The position numbers and the translations under genes are program-made. Of a DNA stretch of 14,294 bases, positions 1 through 6,130 are shown piece by piece. The notes under the pieces are model-generated. The model was given only the letters and a program-made list of their open reading frames with translations. It was not told the origin of the DNA and made no database searches. Source of the stretch: JAVKSM01 sp039583705. Lineage in GTDB: Bacteria; Actinomycetota; Actinomycetes; Mycobacteriales; Pseudonocardiaceae. The DNA is taken from NCBI GenBank assembly GCA_039583705.1, contig JAVKSM010000085.1, forward strand, positions 1 through 14,294, given 5' to 3'. Each line of letters starts with the position of its first letter. The stretch's first letter is position 1.

Positions 1-32
1 CCACAGCGCCGCTCGCGGCGTGCCCCGCTGCC

Positions 33-322
33 TCACCACCGGGCCGGAGGCTTGTCGGCCTGCTGCGGCGATCCTGGGCCGCTCGGCGGCCCGTCCCGCG
101 CGTCTGGCCGAGGGGTGGGCCGGGCGTGCCGTGCGGCGTGGCGGGTGACCTGCTCGTCGGTGATCAGAGGTAGGCGCGGTTCCGCTCCGGCATGGTGTGC
201 TCCGGGTCGGCGATCAGGAACGCGCCCGGTGGGTGAGCAGGTGGGCGTGCCACCCGGACGTGAACGATCCCTGCCCAAGGATCAAATCGGCCGTCGAGGT
301 CCCGCAGGATTCGGCAGGTCAT
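33..322 (-). pseudogene. Small hypothetical gene, apparently frameshifted
   Basis: No family recognised. From ATG at 322 the frame reads MTCRILRDLDGRFDPW and on to a stop at 164-166, ending ...MPERNRAYL. One frame over, without a new ATG or GTG, the reading continues ITDEQVTRHAARHAR to a stop at 33-35 with very high GC in third positions. Joining them (NRAYL+ITDEQV) gives a natural protein of about 95 residues with a Pro/Arg/Asp-rich tail. Removing two bases of the CTCT run (minus strand, about 166-169) restores the frame, so a CT duplication is the simplest explanation. It could instead be two overlapping genes, or a sequencing error. It is last in view of the minus-strand run starting at 1347. 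An in-frame start at 412 is less likely because the codon pattern upstream of 322 is poor. Confidence 0.5.
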
Positions 323-440
323 CCAACCATCCCGGAGGCCAACCACATCCGCCGGAGAGTGGGCCCGATTCGGGAAACCGCTCGGACCAACACGGGGAGC
401 CTCCCGTCGCACCCGGGTCCGGGGCGCCGAGTTCCCCGGC

Positions 441-776
441 TCAGGACGCGGGGGAGGATGAGGGGAGGGACCCTCCGCGTCCTGGCGTTCTCCCTCCTCT
501 CTTGGGCTGGCCTGCCACGGCGCGTGGGGGAGGGTTGTTGCGGTTGTTGTGCTCCAGCCAGCAGTGGAGTAGCCGGCGCATCTGGGCCAGGTCGGTCCAC
601 CCGCCGGGATTCACCGAGATACTGTCGATAGCACCCTCACCGCTGTCCGGGCACTCCCGCACCCCGTGGAACACGTAGGCCCTCGCGTCACCGCGGCGCC
701 ACCGCAGGGTGTAACCGGCCTGGTGCACCCACCCCACCGCCGCGTGCAGTCCCCCGGGGATCTGGCCTGTCGTCAC
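441..776 (-). CDS. Hypothetical small protein (111 aa)
   Basis: Not a family I recognise. The first 80 or so residues look like a folded soluble domain: VGWVHQAGYTLRWRRGDARA, then a Cys/Asp-containing stretch, then GGWTDLAQMRRLLHCWLEHN, which should be an amphipathic helix. The last 30 residues are Pro/Arg/Ser-rich and probably disordered. There is no signal peptide or membrane segment. The GTG start at 774-776 overlaps the stop of a candidate upstream frame (GTGA), suggesting translational coupling, but no strong Shine-Dalgarno is present. Third-position GC is high in the first two thirds and weaker in the tail. It belongs to the minus-strand run from 1347. Role unknown; the setting resembles accessory small ORFs of actinomycete integrative elements, which is inference only. 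Confidence 0.5.
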   Translation of the reverse strand: MTTGQIPGGLHAAVGWVHQAGYTLRWRRGDARAYVFHGVRECPDSGEGAIDSISVNPGGWTDLAQMRRLLHCWLEHNNRNNPPPRAVAGQPKRGGRTPGRGGSLPSSSPAS

Positions 777-999
777 CGTCGTTCACCCGTTTCGGTTCTT
801 TGCCTTGTCGGTGCCGTCCCCGGCCCCGCCGCCGCGCCCACCGCCGGGCTTGCCGCCGGGCCTGCCGGCGGGAGCGTCGGATCCGCCGCCGGGTGTGGCG
901 CCGCGAGCGGCGCACCCGGCGGCGCAGCTGGCGGTCGAACGCCCGGCAGGGGTCGCCCCACCAGCAGCAGGAGCCCACAGACAGCGGCGCATCCCACAC
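688..999 (-). CDS. Arginine-rich small protein (frame choice uncertain)
   Basis: The frame starting at GTG 999 is the same frame as the upstream gene, nine bases after its stop. The N-terminus has a Cys/Trp cluster (SCCWWGDPCRAF), then about 45 residues of almost continuous Arg (RRRVRRSRRHTRRRIRRSRR and similar), a basic low-complexity stretch that would be expected to bind nucleic acid or an acidic partner. Third-position GC is very high through the Arg-rich part but less convincing after residue 75, where it overlaps the next gene by 89 bases. The Arg-rich tail ending at 8919 in front of the paralogue of this gene's upstream neighbour (8916-9182) resembles it and supports this frame. A competing frame (773-1012) overlaps it almost completely. 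Confidence 0.45.
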   Translation of the reverse strand: MWDAPLSVGSCCWWGDPCRAFDRQLRRRVRRSRRHTRRRIRRSRRQARRQARRWARRRGRGRHRQGKEPKRVNDGDDRPDPRGTARGGGVGAPGRLHPAVAPR

Positions 1000-1012
1000 C
1001 CGACCGGCTCAC
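773..1012 (-). CDS. Alternative frame: Ala/Pro-rich small protein
   Basis: This frame competes with 688-999. GTG at 1012 overlaps the upstream stop (GTGA), and its own stop at 773-775 overlaps the GTG start of the 441-776 gene in the same way, so both ends have the coupled arrangement typical of actinomycete operons. The product of about 79 residues starts with a short hydrophobic run (GVGCAAVCGLLLLVG) that could be a weak signal or membrane anchor, followed by Ala/Pro-rich sequence of no recognised family. Third-position GC is high but with more exceptions than in the Arg-rich frame. GC-rich DNA readily yields Arg-rich and Ala/Pro-rich readings of the same bases, so one of the two is probably a shadow. 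Confidence 0.3.
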   Translation of the reverse strand: MSRSGVGCAAVCGLLLLVGRPLPGVRPPAAPPGAPLAAPHPAADPTLPPAGPAASPAVGAAAGPGTAPTRQRTETGERR

Positions 1013-1347
1013 CGGCGCGCCGCCGCTGCCGCCGGGAACCGGACCACGCTCAGCGCCGGCTCGGGCACGCCGGCTTCGCGGAGCCAGTGGCAGTAGACGA
1101 ACGCGCTGTGGCTGTTATGGGATCTCAGGTAGACGTGGGCGTGGTCGTCGCGGCACCGCGGATGGTTGATCTCCACCATGCCCTCGAAGCCGCCCTCGAT
1201 GCCGCTGCCCCGCACCGGCCACGCATCTCCCGCCACCTCGATGCTGATCCGGACGTACACCGGGCCATCCGTGTAGCCCCCGGGCGGGTGGATGACCTGC
1301 ACACCACGCCGCTCGCTGGTTTCCGCGCGCTTACCACTCACCCGCAT
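1009..1347 (-). CDS. Hypothetical protein with PPGxYxDGPVYVRI motif (112 aa)
   Basis: Unrecognised family, but a real gene. ATG at 1347 follows a good Shine-Dalgarno (GAGGAAGGGC) and a second copy of the family is present at 8916-9182. Residues 21-34 read PPGGYTDGPVYVRI; the paralogue has 12 of these 14 identical. The remainder (GGFEGMVEINHP, a His/Asp/Cys-rich HPRCRDDHAHVYLRSHNSH, then FVYCHWLREAG) suggests a small beta-rich soluble domain with possible metal ligands (inference only). There is no signal peptide or membrane helix. It is the first gene of the minus-strand run and is divergent from the XRE regulator at 1547, so that regulator may control the shared promoter region. Confidence 0.65.
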   Translation of the reverse strand: MRVSGKRAETSERRGVQVIHPPGGYTDGPVYVRISIEVAGDAWPVRGSGIEGGFEGMVEINHPRCRDDHAHVYLRSHNSHSAFVYCHWLREAGVPEPALSVVRFPAAAAARR

Positions 1348-1546
1348 GCCCTTCCTCTGGACCCCGGCGAGACCGGGGGGCCTACCGGGGCATCCCCGGC
1401 CCCGCCGTGAAGCTCAGGTACCATTGACGGCCCGAGGGCCGGCTCGTTCAAGGCTTTCGGTGCCGACACCGGCCGACGCGCAACGACCACGCGATATGTC
1501 GGTATGGCAGAAGGGAATGGCCCGCAGTGAGGGAGGGAGCGAGGGC
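1348..1546. promoter_or_regulatory. Divergent promoter/operator region
   Basis: This spacer separates the minus-strand gene starting at 1347 from the plus-strand regulator starting at 1547. It holds TTGACG at 1424-1429, a plausible plus-strand -35 element, though no clear -10 lies 16-18 bases further on. An inverted repeat CGGCCC-GA-GGGCCG (1428-1441) overlaps it and is a candidate operator. No experimental-grade promoter assignment is possible by eye in such GC-rich sequence. Confidence 0.3.
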
Positions 1547-2953
1547 ATGAACCGCCCGGAGCGTGAGTTGTATCCCGACCGGTCGGCGCTGCACCGCTTT
1601 GGTTACGAGCTTCGGACGCGGCGCAAGACGCGGGGGCTGTCTCAGGATCGGCTGGGTGCGGCCGTCCATGTGAGCGGGGATCTGGTCGGGCGTATCGAGA
1701 TCGGCGACCGGCGACCGGCGCGGGACTTCGCGGAACGCTGCGACCGGGTTCTCGACGCGGGTGGGGAGATGGTGCGGTTGTGGGAGGCTGCCGAGCACGA
1801 GCAGCACGAGCAGCGACGCACTGACACGGCACCTGTCGTTGCCGACACCAAGAGTGTCGGAAATGACCTTGTCTTCCTTCCGGCGGCTTCCGGGACAGTC
1901 TTCCTGCGCCTGGTGGGTCTGACCGGTCTGACCGGGGAGAGTACTGTAGACATCGTGAACCGGCGTGATTTCCTCGGTAGTGCTGCCGCTCTGACGGCAG
2001 TGGCGCTCTTGCCACACAAAGTCACCTCACTTGCTCGCATCGAGCAAGGAGATATTAACCAAACTTGGATCGCGCTCGAACGCCTATTTCAACTTGATGA
2101 TCAGCATGGCGGCACGATGATTTATCCGGTTGCCGTCGCTATGGCGCAAAAGTTAGACGCGGCGCTCAAGCAAGCTTATTTTACCGACTCGATAAGCCAG
2201 CAATTACGGGTTGTTACCGCGACAACGATGGAACATGCCGGATGGCTCGCCTACGACGCCGGTCAAGATGCCAGTGCTCGTCGTTGGTGGCTCGAAGCTA
2301 TCCATCTCGCCCGCGATCTCGGGAACGTCCCCGATGCCCACATAGCCGCGTTAGCCTCAATGTCTCTCCAAGCAAGCGGCGACTATAGGCGAGCCCGGGA
2401 GACAATTTCACTTGCCCAAGCTGCGCGAAGTGCGGCATCTCATCGAACTCCTAGCCCAACACTCCTTTCTATCCTTGCAGCTCGCGAAGCCATAGGATAC
2501 GCGCAACTCGGAGATAAGGAGGCCGCCAGGTCGTCAATAGCCGAAGCCCGGCGTTGGATGGATCAGGGGCCAACACCGGACGAGCCGTTATGGCTTCAGT
2601 TTTGGTGCCCGGCTGATCTAGCCTCGCACGAGACGCGCGCAGCTCTTGCTCTTGACGATAAGATTTCGGCCGAGAAATCAGCCCGCTCCGCGTTGTTACA
2701 GTCTGATGAGCAGAGGTTCCCACGCAATCACGCGCTCCGCTCTGTCCGCCTCGGGGCGGTTCTCACGAAGACTGGTCAGCTAGACGAATCAATTTCCGTC
2801 ACGACGAATACAGTGAAACGAATCGACCAGATTAGCGGGTCGCGGCGGATCGTTAATGACTTGTCGGAAAACCTGAATCAATTGTTGGCGCAGTCCTATG
2901 AGCCGGCTCGCCAGTTTGCCATGGCCGCGCAGCGCCTTCTCCCAGTGACATGA
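1547..2953 (+). CDS. XRE-family transcriptional regulator with TPR-like C-terminus
   Basis: A 468-residue DNA-binding regulator of the large actinomycete XRE/TPR type. ATG 1547 is preceded by GGGAGGGAGCGAGGG; earlier in-frame starts (one at 1496) lack this. Residues 16-75 are the HTH (FGYELRTRRKTRGLSQDRLG, then VSGDLVGRIEIGDRRP). A linker carries a 9-base tandem repeat encoding LTGLTG. At 138-144 is NRRDFLG followed by a hydrophobic run, the Tat-like motif often embedded in this family although the protein is presumably cytoplasmic. Residues from about 165 are Ala-rich helical repeats with paired aromatic and small residues (AGWLAYDAGQDASARRWWLE; GDYRRARETISLA; LGDKEAARSSIAEARRW), probably a ligand or peptide sensor. 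GC content drops sharply after about 2030. Its stop overlaps the GNAT start. Confidence 0.85.
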   Translation: MNRPERELYPDRSALHRFGYELRTRRKTRGLSQDRLGAAVHVSGDLVGRIEIGDRRPARDFAERCDRVLDAGGEMVRLWEAAEHEQHEQRRTDTAPVVADTKSVGNDLVFLPAASGTVFLRLVGLTGLTGESTVDIVNRRDFLGSAAALTAVALLPHKVTSLARIEQGDINQTWIALERLFQLDDQHGGTMIYPVAVAMAQKLDAALKQAYFTDSISQQLRVVTATTMEHAGWLAYDAGQDASARRWWLEAIHLARDLGNVPDAHIAALASMSLQASGDYRRARETISLAQAARSAASHRTPSPTLLSILAAREAIGYAQLGDKEAARSSIAEARRWMDQGPTPDEPLWLQFWCPADLASHETRAALALDDKISAEKSARSALLQSDEQRFPRNHALRSVRLGAVLTKTGQLDESISVTTNTVKRIDQISGSRRIVNDLSENLNQLLAQSYEPARQFAMAAQRLLPVT

Positions 2954-3540
2954 CTCTCGCAACAGCCACTATCACAGTCTACGGATCCAAAGCCGCGGAA
3001 CGAGCATTTGATGACGTGGAGGCACTCTACCGCACCGTATTCGCTGAACCTCCCTATTCCGAAGATGAGAGCGACGTCCAGGATTTCGTAGAAGCTCTAC
3101 CGCGACGAGCGGCACAACCAAACTTTCGTCTCGTCGTGGCCTACGGAATCTCCGCCGCTGCCGTTGGCTTCGCGCTCGGGTACCAGCTTTCACCGCAGAC
3201 AACGTGGTGGCATGGAGCAATCTCGCCCATAGAAACCGCCATCACTAGTGAATACCTCGGCCGGACATTTGCTGTTATCGAACTTGCCGTGCGTAAGGAC
3301 TGCCGTAGGTTGGGTTTCGGCCGCAACCTCCATGCACACCTCGTTGCGGGGCTTCAAGAGCAACGAGCGACACTACTCGTGCGACCCGACGCAACAGCGG
3401 CCCAAGCTGCCTATCGAACGTGGGGTTATCGTCATGTGGGCCAGATTCAACCATTTCCCAACGGTCCCGTATACGATTCCATGGTAATGCCCCTCAATCC
3501 TCCACGGCATCAGGTGATCCCCGGTCAGAGGACGGAGTGA
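2950..3540 (+). CDS. GNAT-family N-acetyltransferase
   Basis: A 196-residue acetyltransferase, expected to transfer the acetyl group of acetyl-CoA to an amine; the substrate cannot be told. The GNAT fold is recognisable: an N-terminal helix region (FDDVEALYRTVFAEPPYSED), a central strand AVIELAVRKDCRRLGFGRNL with the acetyl-CoA pyrophosphate loop RRLGFG at 119-124, then TLLVRPDATAAQAAYRTWGY matching the C-terminal helix-strand of the fold. ATG 2950 overlaps the TGA of the XRE gene (ATGA), so the two are translationally coupled and share the same lower GC content, arguing that they travel together. XRE/TPR plus GNAT pairs occur in actinomycetes. The product is presumably cytoplasmic, and it may modify a small molecule or protein linked to the regulator's signal, which is inference. 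Confidence 0.85.
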   Translation: MTLATATITVYGSKAAERAFDDVEALYRTVFAEPPYSEDESDVQDFVEALPRRAAQPNFRLVVAYGISAAAVGFALGYQLSPQTTWWHGAISPIETAITSEYLGRTFAVIELAVRKDCRRLGFGRNLHAHLVAGLQEQRATLLVRPDATAAQAAYRTWGYRHVGQIQPFPNGPVYDSMVMPLNPPRHQVIPGQRTE

Positions 3541-3984
3541 TGAGGGTCCACACATGCGCCTCCCCCCGCGCCGCTCACCATCGTGCGCCCGACCCACGAC
3601 ACCGCCAGAGGTAGCCGCTGCACGTCCCGTGACCCCACGCCAACCGGCCACCCAGAGGGCCGGTAGAGGCCAACCAGACCCCCGACAGCGGCCCTGAGCT
3701 GCCCGGTAGAGGGGTAGACACCCCCGAGCCGACAGGGGGGCCTGATCCCGGCGGATTCCAGGCATCCTGGCCGCTGCGGCCATCCCCCCGCCGAGATCCG
3801 CCGAGGGTCTACCACTCATGATCAATAATCTCTGGAGTCCCCTCCGCGACGCCCCCGACCAAACCCCCCCGGCGCGCACGCGCACGAGCGGGAACCCCTG
3901 CCCGCTAGACCCCTGCTAGGGCGCTGGACCGCAGCTCAGAACCATGATCACAGATCTAGGTGGGGCGCTGGGAGCCGCTGGACT
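3541..3984. other. Spacer without a convincing gene; small palindromes
   Basis: No frame on either strand has convincing coding character. The decamer CCGGTAGAGG occurs twice (3660-3669 and 3703-3712). Small hairpins GGGGT-AGAC-ACCCC (3711-3724), CCAGG-CAT-CCTGG (3758-3770) and GGCCGC-T-GCGGCC (3769-3781) lie downstream of the GNAT stop and could help end its transcript, though none has a T-tract. An AT-richer patch near 3819-3835 could hold a promoter. Confidence 0.4.
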
Positions 3985-4113
3985 GTGAGCACGACCTTGA
4001 CCCCCGGCTGGTCCACCTGGCCCGGCTGCGCCCCCGACTCGCCCCGGCCGACGGCGTGGGAGTTGGTCGCCCAGTTCCCGCCCGGCCAAGGATCCGCTGC
4101 GCGGCGCCGGTAA
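3985..4113 (+). CDS. Possible small peptide ORF (42 aa)
   Basis: The GTG at 3985 opens a short frame reading MSTTLTPGWSTWPGCAPD and continuing through TAWELVAQFPPGQ to a stop at 4111-4113. Nearly every third position is G or C, better than the overlapping longer frame from GTG 3960. A GGGAG lies about ten bases upstream. I recognise no family. It could be a genuine small protein, the truncated start of a lost gene, or chance in GC-rich DNA. No hydrophobic segment, and one Cys only. Confidence 0.25.
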   Translation: MSTTLTPGWSTWPGCAPDSPRPTAWELVAQFPPGQGSAARRR

Positions 4114-4256
4114 ACCAGACGCTGGGTGTGCTGCCTCCTCGCCCTGGGTGGGCCGCCCGGTCCGGGGCAAGCCGTCGTGACTCCGGAGGGGGCGGGTCGT
4201 CGCCGTGTGGGTACGAGCGGTCCCCCGAATCGGACATCGGACTACGCCCTCCGGCC

Positions 4257-4442
4257 ATGAGGATCGCGCTATGTGGCCATTCCGGCCCCGGCGCAGCACG
4301 CTGCGATCCCCGATGGCTGGACTGGGCGGGGCGGCTCTGGCGCGGCCGGCTGGGGTCGTGGTACAGCCACGGTGTGCAGCTCCGCCGGTGCTGGCACCAC
4401 GGCCACCTGATCGAGGGGGGAACGCGGGATGAGCAAACATGA
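4257..4442 (+). CDS. Possible small Trp/His-rich ORF upstream of the methyltransferase
   Basis: From ATG 4257 the frame encodes about 61 residues, including RWLDWAGRLWRGRLGSWYSH and LRRCWHHGHLIEGGTRDEQT. Third-position GC is high across its second half. The stop (4440-4442) lies inside the next mini-ORF, which starts at 4429, so it fits the overlapping style of this region. The same frame is open back to GTG 3960, but that upstream part looks less coding. Not recognised; possibly the 3' end of a longer decayed gene. Confidence 0.3.
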   Translation: MRIALCGHSGPGAARCDPRWLDWAGRLWRGRLGSWYSHGVQLRRCWHHGHLIEGGTRDEQT

Positions 4443-4467
4443 GAAGGAAGACGACAAGAAGAAGTGA
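4429..4467 (+). CDS. 12-codon lysine/glutamate mini-ORF coupled to methyltransferase
   Basis: ATG 4429 sits after a strong purine run (GAGGGGGG) and encodes MSKHEKEDDKKK. Its start lies within the end of the upstream frame, and its TGA (4465-4467) overlaps the GTG start of the methyltransferase (4464-4466). The arrangement suggests a leader or coupling ORF that delivers ribosomes to the methyltransferase start, which itself has only AAGAAGAAG as a weak ribosome binding site. The very short charged peptide may have no function of its own. Confidence 0.4.
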   Translation: MSKHEKEDDKKK

Positions 4468-5180
4468 CCCATACGGAGGCGCCGTCGTCGTGGGCCACCC
4501 TGGTCGACGACCTCACCGAGCAGGGCGTGCTCGACCATGCATGGCGCTCGGCGTTCCTTGGTGCCCCGGGAGGTGTTCATCCCGCAGGTGATCTGGCGCT
4601 ACGCCGGAGATGACCTGGTGCCTCTGCACCGCGACGAACAGCCACAGGAATGGCTGCAGCGGGCCTGAGGTCACCGTGATCACAGGTGACGGGGCGGGCG
4701 GCTGTCTAGAGGGGGCGCCGTTTGACCGGGTGCTCTCCACCGTCGCCGTCCCCCAGGTGCCCTATGCGTGGGTGGCCCAGACCCGCCCCGGCGGGCTGGT
4801 GCTCACCCCGTGGAGCAGCGCCTACAAAGCCGCAGGGCTGCTGTCGCTGACCGTCGGCCCCGACGGCACCGCCAGCGGGGGGCTGGTCAACACCAGCATC
4901 TCGTTCATGGCGCTGCGCGCCCAGCGCATCCCCCGACCCACCGTGGCCGACGTCGTGCGAGACAGCGACACCCCCGACGTCACTGACACCGACCTCCATG
5001 CATCCGACATCTGCAACGACGATGCGCCGTTCGCGATCGGGCTTGCGGTCCCCGGCTGCCACCGCAAGTACGAGCCCCCCACTGACGCAGATGGTCACTG
5101 GTCGGTGTGGTTCCTCGACGCCGACACCCGTCCACATGGTGGCGGTGCCTGGGCGGTCGGTGCTGGCGCCGATACTGGGG
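4464..5180 (+). pseudogene. Protein-L-isoaspartate-type O-methyltransferase remnant
   Basis: Remnant of the actinomycete PCMT-like SAM methyltransferase family, whose members methylate Asp/isoAsp carboxyls, some in RiPP maturation. GTG 4464 gives a typical N-terminus (WATLVDDLTEQGVLDHAWRS); near 4550 a frameshift is needed to continue as VPREVFIPQVIWRYAGDD and VPLHRDEQPQEWLQRA. At about 4668 the reading jumps, in a third frame, to EVTVITGDGAGG and FDRVLSTVAVPQVPYAWVAQ, then TRPGGLVLTPWSS and FMALRAQRIPRP. Roughly 100 residues expected between, including the substrate loop and the SAM motif I (V-L-E-I-G-x-G-x-G), are absent. The C-terminal part persists to SVWFLDADTR and then loses family likeness before running in frame into the next gene. 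It should be catalytically dead. Confidence 0.75.
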
Positions 5181-5182
5181 TG

Positions 5183-5821
5183 ATGAGCAGTCCAGAGGAG
5201 ATCGCGGGCGCGGCGGGGGCGAGCCGCAACTGCGTGCGGTCGCCGGGTGGGGAGTTCGTGGACGGGGTGTGCCTGGCCGGGTGGGAGCAGCAGAGCGTCT
5301 GGGGCTTTGACGGCGGCCTGGGCGGGTTCTTCGCGCAGCTGTGGCGCAACACCAGCCGCGCGCAGGCGCCGCAGTTGTCCTTCGGCGGGGTGGGGTGGCC
5401 GTGGCCGGGGTGCATCGCGTTGGACATCGTCGAGGCCACGCGGGTGGAGCCGGTGGTCGTGGTGGCGGCGTTGGGCATCGCCGACCCCGACCCGCGGCTG
5501 CGCCCGGCAGCCGAGATCACCGCCGCCGCTGGGGCGGTGGGGGCCCAGGTGCGGGCCACGCCGACGGCCGGGCCGGGTGAGTGGTCGGCGGCGGGGTATC
5601 TGCGGGGCGAGCTGGAGGCGCTGGCGTGGCTACTCGGCAAGAGCGACGTGTGCCCGGGGCTGCGGGGGGCCTGGCGGGGCGGCCCACCGACCGCCGAGCA
5701 GGTGGTCGCTGAGCGGCACATGGTGACCGGGCAGTTGTACCGGCCGGGGTCGGACGCGAGCACATCCGGTGTCGACGCCGCGCTGTGGTGGGCACTGGGA
5801 TGGGGCGGGCAGAGCCTGTAA
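5183..5821 (+). CDS. Conserved-looking hypothetical protein (212 aa)
   Basis: No named family recognised, but the sequence looks like a genuine, intact soluble protein: GC in third positions is very high throughout. Landmarks are NCVRSPGGEFVDGVCLAGWE, QQSVWGFDGGLGGFFAQLWR, a WPWPGCIALDIVEATR segment, then ALGIADPDPRLRPAAEITAA and near the end ERHMVTGQLY and DAALWWALGW. There are several Cys and many Trp, with no signal peptide or membrane helix. ATG 5183 (GTG at 5180 is possible) has only a weak GGGG ribosome site. The frame is open upstream through the methyltransferase remnant back to 4610, so a fusion protein would also be possible, probably as a result of the decay upstream. A 12-bp hairpin follows 19 bases after the stop. 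Confidence 0.6.
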   Translation: MSSPEEIAGAAGASRNCVRSPGGEFVDGVCLAGWEQQSVWGFDGGLGGFFAQLWRNTSRAQAPQLSFGGVGWPWPGCIALDIVEATRVEPVVVVAALGIADPDPRLRPAAEITAAAGAVGAQVRATPTAGPGEWSAAGYLRGELEALAWLLGKSDVCPGLRGAWRGGPPTAEQVVAERHMVTGQLYRPGSDASTSGVDAALWWALGWGGQSL

Positions 5822-5839
5822 CCCCGAGACCAGCCTGAC

Positions 5840-5873
5840 GGTCACCGAGTCGCCGATGGGGGACTCGGTGACC
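5840..5873. terminator. 12-bp perfect inverted repeat, likely hairpin terminator
   Basis: GGTCACCGAGTC (5840-5851) and GACTCGGTGACC (5862-5873) are exact reverse complements around a 10-base loop. It lies 19 bases after the stop of the 5183-5821 gene and between it and the convergent gene ending at 6114. No T-run follows, as is common for actinomycete hairpin terminators; it could instead be a protein-binding operator. Confidence 0.5.
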
Positions 5874-5896
5874 CAGGCGCCCATTGTGGAGGCGAA

Positions 5897-6130
5897 ATGT
5901 CTGGTCACGCGGGTACTTCGGCTCGACGTACGGAGCAGCCGGCGGAGCGCGGTCCAGCCGGCGGCGCCCCTTGGACGTCAGGTCCAACCCATCCTCTGCA
6001 CGTGCTTGTCGGAAAAGCACCCTGGCTGACCAGGCGTTGTGATTCCCCACGGCGCCGGGGCACCGAAATCCGCGGCCCGCGTCAACCACATCAGCGACCT
6101 TGCGTGAGCCGGCTCAGGACACGTACCTGA
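5897..6130 (+). CDS. Doubtful small ORF (77 aa)
   Basis: ATG 5897 follows a good GTGGAGGCGAA ribosome site, which is the main argument for it. The product begins MSGHAGTSARRTEQPAERGP and includes HPLHVLVGKAPWL, but third-position GC is only moderate and the 3' end overlaps the convergent gene by 17 bases. Nothing is recognised. An inverted repeat TTGGAC-GTCAG-GTCCAA lies inside it (5971-5987). The rest of the stretch from 5874 to 6113 shows nothing else. Confidence 0.2.
   Translation: MSGHAGTSARRTEQPAERGPAGGAPWTSGPTHPLHVLVGKAPWLTRRCDSPRRRGTEIRGPRQPHQRPCVSRLRTRT

Noticed and set aside
1496..1546. Earlier ATG (1496) as start of the XRE regulator
   Set aside because: Would add 17 residues; the ATG at 1547 has the stronger, well-spaced purine ribosome site.
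3373..3885. Long minus-strand ORF after and across the GNAT gene
   Set aside because: Overlaps the well-supported GNAT gene, and its codon pattern is that of a shadow frame.
3541..3984. CRISPR-like or iteron-like repeat array
   Set aside because: Only a duplicated 10-mer (CCGGTAGAGG) and small palindromes are present; no regular repeat-spacer pattern exists anywhere in the window.
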